From contig SXJQ01000244.1 in the NCBI GenBank assembly GCA_005779345.1, positions 1-8,119 of the forward strand: 8,119 bases of DNA, in the 5' to 3' direction. Below, in pieces: positions 1 to 5,772 of this stretch. Positions within the stretch are counted from its first letter, which is position 1. Every line of letters begins with the position of its first letter. The notes beneath the pieces were generated by a model. That model was not told the DNA's origin. It saw nothing but the letters and a program-made list of their open reading frames with translations, and made no database searches. Both the position numbers and the translations under genes were made by a program. The DNA comes from Actinomycetota bacterium (GTDB lineage Bacteria > Actinomycetota > Acidimicrobiia > IMCC26256 > PALSA-610).

Positions 1-513
1 ACCGACGGGGCGGATGATGTCGTCTTTCCACTGGAGGAACCGGTCGATGTCGGCATACGGCAGGCCCAACAACTCGAGGAACACCGTGCACGGCAACGGC
101 ACCGCGAGTTCGGCGTTGAACTCGCATTCGCCGCGCTCGATGAAACCGTCGATCAACTCGTTGACGAGCGCGCGGACCTTCGGTTCGAGCTTGGCCATCT
201 CGCGCGGCGCGAACACCGGGTCGAGCAGGCGTCGGTACTTCACGTGGTCGGGCGGGTCGATCTGGAGTGGGATGAGCGGCCGGACGTTGCCGATCTCGAT
301 CGCATTGATCGAGCTGAACAGGTCGGGGTTCTTGAGTGCGAACGTGACATCGTCGTGGCGGCTCAGGATCACCGGGCCGTCGGGAATCCGCATCACCGGC
401 ATCGATTCGCGCAGCATCGTGTAGCCGGGCTGGGGTCGCGCCGCGAGTTCGGGGTCGTCGGCGCCGAGCGACAATCCGAACGTCGTCTCGCTTGCCTGCG
501 GTTCGTCGGTCAT
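1..513 (-). CDS. Cytochrome P450, N-terminal part (cut by window edge)
   Basis: The first 171 residues of a bacterial class I-type cytochrome P450, a haem-thiolate monooxygenase that hydroxylates or otherwise oxidises small organic substrates with electrons from ferredoxin partners. The clearest signature is DPPDHVKYRRLLDP at residues 86-99, the helix C region in which H90 and R94 normally contact the haem propionates. Upstream, residues 45-66 (PDGPVILSRHDDV and ALKNPDLF) match the usual first beta-sheet and the stretch leading to the B helix. The ATG at 513-511 is preceded by a GAGGTGG ribosome site 5 bases away. The I-helix, ExxR and haem-cysteine motifs lie beyond base 1, so catalytic competence cannot be judged. 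It is the last visible gene of the minus-strand operon, 62 bases after the FAD enzyme. No redox partner is visible. The P450 family call is secure; substrate and CYP subfamily are unknown. Confidence 0.93.
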   Translation of the reverse strand, partial: MTDEPQASETTFGLSLGADDPELAARPQPGYTMLRESMPVMRIPDGPVILSRHDDVTFALKNPDLFSSINAIEIGNVRPLIPLQIDPPDHVKYRRLLDPVFAPREMAKLEPKVRALVNELIDGFIERGECEFNAELAVPLPCTVFLELLGLPYADIDRFLQWKDDIIRPVG

Positions 514-527
514 CTCGTCCACCTCAC

Positions 528-557
528 GTCGGTCGCCGACCTGACACGGGCGTCAGG
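528..557. other. Small inverted repeats in the P450 upstream gap
   Basis: The 62-base gap between the FAD gene stop and the P450 start contains two short adjacent dyads. GTCGG-TCG-CCGAC lies at 528-540, and CCTGAC-ACGGGC-GTCAGG at 540-557 has 6-base arms. There is no T-run on either side, so neither is a convincing intrinsic terminator. They could be an operator, a weak processing or attenuation hairpin between the two genes, or chance in GC-rich DNA. The P450 ribosome site lies just beyond them at 519-525. Confidence 0.25.
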
Positions 558-575
558 GTAGCGGCAACGCAGGCC

Positions 576-2168
576 TCACAGCGCGGCCAGGAACTCGGCG
601 CGACCCGGCCCGAGCGCGGGTTCGGGCGGGCGCGCCCCGCGTTCTGCATAACTCTGCATCACCGCGGCGATCACCTCGCCATCGGTCATGAGTGCGTCGG
701 GCGTGCTCTCGAGGTTGAACCAGCGCAAGAACGCCCGGTAGACGATGGGCGAGGTTCGCACCGCGGGCAACAGTCCCTCGCGAAACACGTCGCGCAGCAA
801 CTGCTTCGGATCCACGTCGCCCGCCGCCGCCGGACCCGAACCGGACGGAGCCGCGCCCGAACCGGACGGAGCCGCGCCCGGGCCGGACGGAGCCGGGTCG
901 AGGAGTTCGCGGGCCTCGCGGTCTTGTTGCACCGCCGCTCGGAACCACGGGTCGATCTCGCGCTCGGTGAACTCGGCGAAGTCCAATGCGAGCGCGCGGG
1001 GCGTACGGTCGAGCAGGTCGGCGAGGCCGAATGCGTGGACCAGCGCGAGCGAACAACCCCGCCCGTACAGGGGGTTCGTGCAGACGCTCGCGTCGCCGAC
1101 CGCGACGAACCCCGTGACGATCGGCTCGCCGTCGCGCACGAAATACCGGCGCCGGTTGCGGAGCCCCGCCATCGGGTGGACGCCGGTGATCGGCTCGCTC
1201 CGGCCGTCGAGCCAGGGCTGCGCGGCGACGAGTTGCGCGGCCGCGGCCTCGAACCCTTCGACCTCGGTGAGCGCCCGCATGGCACGGTCGTCGGTGTCGA
1301 TCGCGAACGTGATCGAGAACGTGCGGCTGTCGCCGACGAACACCGCGTACTTGAGGTACCCGAGGTCGCCGCCGATCGGTCCGCTCGCCTCGGGTGCTTC
1401 GAAGCCGTCGCGCAGCCGGTAGAAGCGCGAGAGGTAGATGATCTCCGACGGCACGAGCAGTTCGGCCGGTTCGTCGACGCCGATGTCGGTCAGCCACCCC
1501 GGCGACGCGGTCCGCGGCCCGGTCGCGTCGACCACAAGATCGGCCGCCATCTCGAAGGGCCGGCCCGTCTCGGTCGCGGCCGCCGTCGCCGAGTCGCCGC
1601 CGCTCACCGCACGTCCGTGGACACCGACGACGTTCACGATCGCGTTCGACCGACCGCGTTCGGCGATGAGCCCGTCGACGGCGACCCCGTCGCGGAACTC
1701 GACGCCCGCGATCGCAAGCACCGCGCGGCGCAGCACCCACTCGAACGTCGTCCGCCGGCACGCGATCGCGCACAGACGCTCGTCGCCGGGGCGCGGCTCG
1801 CGGTCGGTGAGCGTGGGTGGCAGATCGTCGGTGAACCGCAGTTCGGTCGCACCCGCGTCGAGGAGCGCGTCGTACACGTCGGGGGCACGCTCGACGAGCA
1901 GGTTGCGCAGCCGAGCGAGGAACGCGTGGCTGTGCCGGACCTGGGGGGCACCGCGGCGATCCCACTCGAAGGCGAGGTCGGCCGACGCGGGCATCGGCGT
2001 CGCATCGCGTTCGAGGATCGTGACGCGATGCCCCGCGCGCGCCGCGGCGAGGGCCGTGCCGAGCCCGGCGACACCGCCGCCGACCACGACGAGGTGCGAC
2101 CCGGCCGCAGCACCGCGCGCTCGGTCACCGTTACCGCCCGGAGCTGAGATCGGTGGCCGAGCGGACAT
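576..2168 (-). CDS. FAD-dependent oxidoreductase / monooxygenase-like protein
   Basis: A 530-residue flavoprotein. A Rossmann FAD-binding motif sits near the N-terminus (GGGVAG at residues 30-35, with acidic E53 ending the second beta strand). A PQVRHSHAF segment follows at 75-83, then VVDATG at 212-217, and a second FAD motif, VAVGDAS, around G358-D359 followed by YGRGCSLALVHA. This layout matches the group of actinobacterial FAD monooxygenases and epoxidases related to polyether epoxidases and geranylgeranyl reductase-like proteins, in which PQxRHxH is common. Reaction and substrate are unknown. Residues 426-446 are a small Ala/Pro/Ser/Gly linker made of three 7-residue repeats, separating the FAD core from a helical C-terminal region of about 80 residues. 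The ATG is fixed: the upstream gene's TGA lies in frame 12 bases before it, and no other start precedes the FAD motif. No clear ribosome site is visible, so translation is probably coupled to the dioxygenase gene upstream. Confidence 0.9.
   Translation of the reverse strand: MSARPPISAPGGNGDRARGAAAGSHLVVVGGGVAGLGTALAAARAGHRVTILERDATPMPASADLAFEWDRRGAPQVRHSHAFLARLRNLLVERAPDVYDALLDAGATELRFTDDLPPTLTDREPRPGDERLCAIACRRTTFEWVLRRAVLAIAGVEFRDGVAVDGLIAERGRSNAIVNVVGVHGRAVSGGDSATAAATETGRPFEMAADLVVDATGPRTASPGWLTDIGVDEPAELLVPSEIIYLSRFYRLRDGFEAPEASGPIGGDLGYLKYAVFVGDSRTFSITFAIDTDDRAMRALTEVEGFEAAAAQLVAAQPWLDGRSEPITGVHPMAGLRNRRRYFVRDGEPIVTGFVAVGDASVCTNPLYGRGCSLALVHAFGLADLLDRTPRALALDFAEFTEREIDPWFRAAVQQDREARELLDPAPSGPGAAPSGSGAAPSGSGPAAAGDVDPKQLLRDVFREGLLPAVRTSPIVYRAFLRWFNLESTPDALMTDGEVIAAVMQSYAERGARPPEPALGPGRAEFLAAL
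831..893. repeat. In-frame 21-base tandem repeat, three copies
   Basis: Three consecutive 21-base units (831-851, 852-872, 873-893) share the core GGACGGAGC. On the minus strand they encode A-P-S-G-[P/S]-G-[A/P] three times, residues 426-446 of the FAD oxidoreductase. Copies 831-851 and 852-872 differ at one base, and the third differs slightly more. The unit is a multiple of three, so copy-number change would keep the frame. It probably forms a flexible linker. Confidence 0.9.
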
Positions 2169-2180
2169 GGGTGGATTGTG

Positions 2181-3143
2181 TCAGGCGCGCGGGCGGGTCC
2201 CGACGATCGAAGCACGCTCCATCGTCCGCGACGCGGGCCAGTAGTCGCTCGCGGCGTAGTGCTGGGCGGCGCGGTTGTCCCAGAAGGCGACCGAGTCGGG
2301 CTCCCACCGGAAGCGGCACTGGTACTCGGGGTAGTCGGCCTGCCGACACAGCAGGTCGAGCAGGGCGGCTCCCTCGTCGCCCGGTAGGCCGTCGAGACGA
2401 GCGACGAAATTGCGGTTGACATAGAGATGCCGCCGGCCCGTCGTCTCGTGCGTGCACACGACGGGATGGGTCACCTGCGGGTATCGGGCGCGCATCTCGG
2501 CGCGCTGGTCCTCGGGCACCTGCCCGCCGAACGCCTGGATGAAGTCGTGGGTCGCGGTGAGCCCGTCGATCCGTGCCAGCACGGTGTCGGGCAGACCTTC
2601 GTACGCGGCGTACATGTCGGCGAACAGCGTGTCGCCGCCGATCGGCGGGACTTGGATCGCGTGCAGCACCGCGCCCATCGACGGGACCTCGCGCCAGGTG
2701 ACGTCGTGGTGCCAGGCGTTCTCGTATCCGCCGACGTCGGCTCGCTTCTCGAACCGCACGAGCTCGGGCTGGTCGGGGTTCGGTGGGATGAACGGGTGGA
2801 TCTCGAGCTCCCCGAACCGACGCGCGAAGGCCACGTGTTGGGGAGCAGACAGCGGCTGCTCGCGAAAGAACACGACCTTGTACGCGTCGAGCGCGGCGCG
2901 GATCTCGGCGACCACCGGTTCCGCGAGCGCCGCGGTGAGGTCGACCCCGCGCAGTTCGGCGCCGATGGTCGTCCCGAGCCGCACCGCGTCGAAGTGTTCC
3001 CAGCGCAGCGCCGCGAGCCGCTCCTGCTCGGCAGCGAGGTGGGTCATCGGCCCGAGCTGGACCGGGGAATCCCCGAACGACACGCGCCGCACTGCGAGCT
3101 TCGCGGCGGGGTCGTGCGAAGCGACGACCTTCGGCGAGTTCAC
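2181..3143 (-). CDS. TfdA/TauD-family Fe(II)/2-oxoglutarate dioxygenase
   Basis: A 320-residue member of the TauD/TfdA family, cytoplasmic non-haem iron enzymes that couple 2-oxoglutarate decarboxylation to hydroxylation, often releasing sulfite, an aldehyde or a phenol from a substituted carboxylate or sulfonate. The iron triad is visible: H145 and D147 in WHHDVTW (residues 144-150), and distal H295 in AAQHYAASDYW. R310, with R306 nearby, sits 15 residues after the distal histidine, as the 2-oxoglutarate-binding arginine does in TauD. TIGAELRGVDL near the N-terminus and HPVVCTHETTGRRHLYVN are also family-typical. The GTG at 3143 overlaps the upstream amidohydrolase stop as GTGA, favouring coupled translation. 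The ATG at 3047 (MTHLAAEQ) would give 288 residues and is a serious alternative; neither has a strong ribosome site. The FAD gene starts 12 bases downstream. Family is sure; substrate (taurine, alkyl sulfate, aryloxyacetate or other) is not. Confidence 0.92.
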   Translation of the reverse strand: MNSPKVVASHDPAAKLAVRRVSFGDSPVQLGPMTHLAAEQERLAALRWEHFDAVRLGTTIGAELRGVDLTAALAEPVVAEIRAALDAYKVVFFREQPLSAPQHVAFARRFGELEIHPFIPPNPDQPELVRFEKRADVGGYENAWHHDVTWREVPSMGAVLHAIQVPPIGGDTLFADMYAAYEGLPDTVLARIDGLTATHDFIQAFGGQVPEDQRAEMRARYPQVTHPVVCTHETTGRRHLYVNRNFVARLDGLPGDEGAALLDLLCRQADYPEYQCRFRWEPDSVAFWDNRAAQHYAASDYWPASRTMERASIVGTRPRA

Positions 3144-4006
3144 GCCGCACCCGGCGCGGATCGGTCGAGCAAGCGACGCGCGGTACCGCCGAGGAAGCGG
3201 GCCATCGCATCGGCGTCGAGCGGCAGGGCCCGTGCCTCGCTGAGCGAACGGGTCATCGGGAACCACGGCTCGTCGCTCCCCCACAACACCCGACCCCGGT
3301 ACTTCGAGGTGTTCATGAACCGCACGAGCGCGGGATCGAGATACCGCGGCGCGTAGGCGGTGCACGACAGGTAGAGGTTTGGCCACTTGCGCATGTAGTT
3401 CATGAGCAGCTCCTCGTAGGGGTGACCCATGTGTGCGCCGATGATGACGAGATCCGGGAAGTCGATCAGCACGTCTTCGAGCAACTCCGGGTGCTGGACC
3501 CGAGACCGCACCCGCGGTCCGGGGATCCCGACGTTGATCGCCACGGGGAGACCGAGCTCCTCGCACGCCGCGTAGATCGGGTAGTGCAACGGATGGTTGA
3601 TCGGCACCTGCGTCGCGAGCGGCATGACGCGCACGAGCGAGAGGCGCGGGTGTTTGGCGAGTTCGCGGATGCGCTGCACGTTCGCGGTCGGCGTCGCCGG
3701 GGTCGCGACCCCGGCCGCGACGAGAAACCGGCCGGGGTGCGCGTCGGCGACCGCCAGCGACGGCTCGACGCCCTGCCCGCCGGCGAGGCCGGGGCACAGG
3801 ATTCCGGTGGCGACGCCGTTGGTGTCCATCGCGCCGAGCAATGCGTCGACGCCGACGCCGCCGGTGCCGTCGCCGCCGAGGTAGGAGGGGATGTGCGCGT
3901 ACGCGGCGTCGCCGAGAAAATCCTGCGCGCCGCGCGCGGTCATGAGGTTGACCCAGATGTCGACAATGTCGAGCGCGGGGTTGTCGGGAGTCGTTGGTTC
4001 GGGCAT
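3140..4006 (-). CDS. Amidohydrolase-2 (ACMSD-like) family protein with degenerate metal site
   Basis: A 288-residue TIM-barrel protein of the amidohydrolase-2 family (the ACMSD, gamma-resorcylate decarboxylase group), which hydrolyses or decarboxylates small acids. Recognisable segments are DIWVN near the N-terminus, a barrel core with LPVAINVGIPG, IGAHMGHPYEELL around H192-H195, LYLSCTAY, and GSDEPW with D245. In active relatives the N-terminal strand carries HxH, and a further histidine occurs in a segment like the INVG one. Here these positions read W18, N20 and N158, so three expected metal ligands are absent while H192 and D245 remain. The ATG at 4006 is preferred because a GGAG lies 10 bases upstream; a TTG three codons earlier is only one base from that site. 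It is the first gene of the minus-strand operon and ends in a 4-base overlap with the dioxygenase gene if that starts at GTG. It could be a metal-independent decarboxylase or hydrolase, a binding protein, or a lineage with an altered site. Confidence 0.88.
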   Translation of the reverse strand: MPEPTTPDNPALDIVDIWVNLMTARGAQDFLGDAAYAHIPSYLGGDGTGGVGVDALLGAMDTNGVATGILCPGLAGGQGVEPSLAVADAHPGRFLVAAGVATPATPTANVQRIRELAKHPRLSLVRVMPLATQVPINHPLHYPIYAACEELGLPVAINVGIPGPRVRSRVQHPELLEDVLIDFPDLVIIGAHMGHPYEELLMNYMRKWPNLYLSCTAYAPRYLDPALVRFMNTSKYRGRVLWGSDEPWFPMTRSLSEARALPLDADAMARFLGGTARRLLDRSAPGAA

Positions 4007-4016
4007 TTCGGACAAA

Positions 4017-4020
4017 CTCC
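4017..4020 (-). promoter_or_regulatory. Ribosome binding site of the amidohydrolase gene
   Basis: GGAG on the minus strand lies 10 bases before the ATG at 4006 but only one base before a possible TTG start at 4015. This spacing is why the ATG is chosen, giving 288 rather than 291 residues. Confidence 0.55.
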
Positions 4021-4045
4021 GGTCGTATGCGGTCGTGGCCCGCCG

Positions 4046-4076
4046 ACGCTACGGCGCGCGTGCGCGCCGGTGTCCA
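4046..4076 (-). promoter_or_regulatory. Candidate promoter with dyad in a 19-base spacer
   Basis: Reading the minus strand, TGGACA (4076-4071, five of six matches to TTGACA) is followed by a 19-base spacer and TAGCGT (4051-4046), which fits the actinobacterial TANNNT -10 pattern. The spacer is almost wholly occupied by an inverted repeat with 8-base arms, CGGCGCGC at 4052-4059 and GCGCGCCG at 4062-4069, separated by two bases. Transcription would start near 4039, giving a leader of about 33 bases before the amidohydrolase ATG that includes the GGAG ribosome site. A dyad inside a 19-base spacer is typical of MerR-family-controlled promoters, which regulators untwist to activate. Alternatively the dyad is a repressor operator or a chance GC palindrome. 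Confidence 0.45.
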
Positions 4077-4199
4077 CCCGCGTCGGCGTGACGGTGCCGC
4101 CGGTGGCTTGCAATCCCGGTGCCAAGCAGGCAATGTTGCCGAAATCTGACGAGGCATCAGGTTCGCGTCGCACGGGGTGGCGCGCAATCGTCTCGTCCC

Positions 4200-4207
4200 A
4201 GGGGGGA
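4200..4207 (+). promoter_or_regulatory. Ribosome binding site deciding the GTG start of the binding protein
   Basis: AGGGGGGA ends 3 bases before the GTG at 4211. It supports that start over the in-frame ATG ten codons later, which would remove the positively charged N-region of the signal peptide. Confidence 0.6.
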
Positions 4208-4210
4208 TCC

Positions 4211-5641
4211 GTGAGGCGCTCTCGCGCAATCGCACTCGGTATGGCTCTGACCGTCGTCGTCGCTGCGTGCGGCCGCGACGAGGAGCCGGCGGCGACCACG
4301 ACGTCGGCCGGCAGCACCCAGACGACCGCGCCCGCCGTGCCCGGACTCGCCGAGGGCGGATTCGGCGACCTCGGTGTCGTCTGCGGGCCGGCGCCCGAAG
4401 GCACCGAGAACACCGCCTCCGACGTCGGCGTGACCGCCGACTCGATCCAGGTTTCGACGGTCTCCGACCCCGGATTCGCAGGGCGGCCGGGCCTCAACCA
4501 GGAGATGTTCGACACGGCCGAGGCGTTCGCCGACTGGTGCAACGAGCAGGGCGGCATCAACGGCCGCACGCTCGACCTCGAACTACGCGATGCCGCGCTC
4601 ACGCTGTTCCAACAGCAGATGATCGACGCGTGCGAGCAGGGCGACTTCATGACCGTCGGTGGCGGCGCGGTGTTCGACGACACCGGCCAAGAAGACCGCC
4701 TCGCCTGCGGCCTCCCCAACATCGCGGGGTACGTCGTCACGGCGACCGCGGCCGAGGCCGACCTCACGGTGCAGCCCATCCCCAACCCCGCGTCGTCGCT
4801 CCCGATCGGCGACCTGTTGTACCTCCAGGAGCAGTTCCCCGACTCGGTCGACAAGATCGGTGTGCTCACCGGCAACCTGCCGACCACGGTCACCGTCGCG
4901 GAGCGCTACAAGGAAGGGATCGCGCAGCTCGGCTGGGAGGTCGTCTACGACGACGAGTACCCCGCCGCCGGCGTGGAGGACTGGCGCCCCTTCGCCGAGG
5001 GCCTGAAGAGCAAGGGCGTCGAGGCCCTCATCTGGGTCGGCGAACCCGTCAACCTCGGCAAGCTGCTCACCACCGCCCAGGCGGTCGACTACGAACTCCA
5101 GTGGATTCGCACCGACGCGAACCACTACGACCCCAAGCTCACCGACGAGGCCGGCGCCGCCGCCGACAACACGTTCGTGCGGTCGGTGTTCGCGCCCTTC
5201 CTCGAGGGCACGGCCGAAGCGGGTTCGGCGAGCGAGCAATACAACCAGCTCATCGACCAGTACAAGCCCGGCGGCGTGAAGGCCTACCTCGGTGTGCAGG
5301 CCCTGTCGAGTTGGCTGCTGTTCGCGACCGCAGCGCGCGACTGCGGCGCCGACCTCACACGCGACTGCGTCTTCGAGAAGACCACGGCGACGACGAGCTG
5401 GAGCGGCGGCGGCTTGCACGCGCCCGTCGACCTGTCGGGCGACACGGGCCCGGCGTGCTTCAACCTGTTCCAGGTCGTCGACGGCGAGTTCACGCTCGCC
5501 GAGATCGGTGCCACCGACGGCATCTACAACTGCGACGACGGCAACCTCGCAACCCTCACCGGCGACTACGGCACCGGCGCGCGATGCCCGAACCCCGCCT
5601 ACGCCGACGACCCCAAGCCATCGAACTGCGCCGAGGCGTGA
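4211..5641 (+). CDS. Branched-chain amino acid-type ABC importer, solute-binding lipoprotein
   Basis: A 476-residue extracellular substrate-binding lipoprotein of the Liv/HAAT class (periplasmic-binding-protein type 1 fold). A start at GTG 4211 gives a classical lipoprotein signal: RRSR at residues 2-5, a hydrophobic core, then lipobox VAAC with acylated C20. A Thr/Ala/Pro/Ser-rich tether follows (about 27-45). The binding domain opens with GVTADSIQVSTVSD (73-86), and NEQGGINGR (111-119) matches the family's typical first-lobe sequence. Later segments VDKIGVLTG and GVEALIWVGEP fit the second lobe. The mature part carries ten cysteines besides C20, suggesting disulfides outside the cell. The protein would capture substrate for the fused permease encoded downstream. 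Many proteins of this class bind aromatic acids, amides or other carboxylates rather than Leu/Ile/Val, so the ligand is open; the divergent oxidative operon makes a catabolic substrate plausible. Confidence 0.92.
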   Translation: MRRSRAIALGMALTVVVAACGRDEEPAATTTSAGSTQTTAPAVPGLAEGGFGDLGVVCGPAPEGTENTASDVGVTADSIQVSTVSDPGFAGRPGLNQEMFDTAEAFADWCNEQGGINGRTLDLELRDAALTLFQQQMIDACEQGDFMTVGGGAVFDDTGQEDRLACGLPNIAGYVVTATAAEADLTVQPIPNPASSLPIGDLLYLQEQFPDSVDKIGVLTGNLPTTVTVAERYKEGIAQLGWEVVYDDEYPAAGVEDWRPFAEGLKSKGVEALIWVGEPVNLGKLLTTAQAVDYELQWIRTDANHYDPKLTDEAGAAADNTFVRSVFAPFLEGTAEAGSASEQYNQLIDQYKPGGVKAYLGVQALSSWLLFATAARDCGADLTRDCVFEKTTATTSWSGGGLHAPVDLSGDTGPACFNLFQVVDGEFTLAEIGATDGIYNCDDGNLATLTGDYGTGARCPNPAYADDPKPSNCAEA

Positions 5642-5659
5642 TCTCGGCCTGACCGATCC

Positions 5660-5686
5660 CGAGGGCCCGGCGCTGCCGGGCCCTCG
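5660..5686 (+). terminator. Strong GC hairpin after the binding-protein gene
   Basis: A perfect 12-base stem (5660-5671 pairing with 5675-5686, core GAGGGCCCGGC) closes a 3-base GCT loop, starting 18 bases after the stop codon. No T-run follows, which is common for actinobacterial hairpin terminators. Because the permease and ATPase genes follow on the same strand, it probably acts as a partial terminator or an mRNA-stabilising hairpin, giving more binding protein than membrane components. The remaining bases up to the permease start (5687-5772) show no clear promoter. Confidence 0.7.
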
Positions 5687-5772
5687 TCGTCACACCAGCA
5701 CCGGGTCGCCCCCGCCCGGATCCCGACTCCGGACGAACACCGTCACGAACGCGAACGGGTGACCGCCACTCG

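Larger units (their letters stand above)
4007..4210. other. Divergent intergenic regulatory region
   Basis: This 204-base region separates the minus-strand oxidative operon from the plus-strand importer and must contain promoters for both. It holds a good minus-strand promoter candidate with an embedded dyad (4046-4076), a direct repeat GGTCGT at 4021-4026 and 4031-4036, and a loose dyad CTGAC-GAGGC-ATCAG at 4146-4160 upstream of the binding-protein gene. For the plus strand only a weak pair is seen: TTGCAA at 4108-4113 and CAATGT at 4131-4136, 17 bases apart. No gene for a regulator lies in the window. Confidence 0.6.

Noticed and set aside
831..893. CRISPR-like or mobile-element repeat
   Set aside because: The copies are contiguous with no spacers, in frame, and lie inside a coding gene; they are a protein linker repeat.
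553..1965. Minus-strand frame of about 470 codons in another phase over the same gene
   Set aside because: Strongly Arg/Pro-rich low-complexity product with no recognisable fold; it overlaps the real FAD gene throughout.
492..2147. Long plus-strand open frame of about 551 codons opposite the FAD oxidoreductase
   Set aside because: Its product is Arg/Gly/Asp-rich with no family motif. It is a shadow of the minus-strand gene, which has clear FAD motifs, and results from high GC suppressing stop codons.
4108..4136. Plus-strand promoter TTGCAA / CAATGT for the importer
   Set aside because: The 17-base spacing is right, but the -10 element matches consensus poorly; kept only as a remark, not as a called feature.
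3422..4210. In-frame extension upstream of the binding-protein GTG start
   Set aside because: The extension runs antisense through the amidohydrolase and would destroy the lipoprotein signal. The GTG at 4211 has a ribosome site and a proper signal peptide.
3144..4235. Open extension upstream of the dioxygenase, nominally a 684-residue protein
   Set aside because: It overlaps the whole amidohydrolase gene in another frame and reads as Arg-rich nonsense before the family-typical TIGAELRGVDL region.
4177..5652. Plus-strand frame of about 491 codons in another phase over the binding protein
   Set aside because: Arg-rich shadow frame; the real frame has the lipobox and family motifs.
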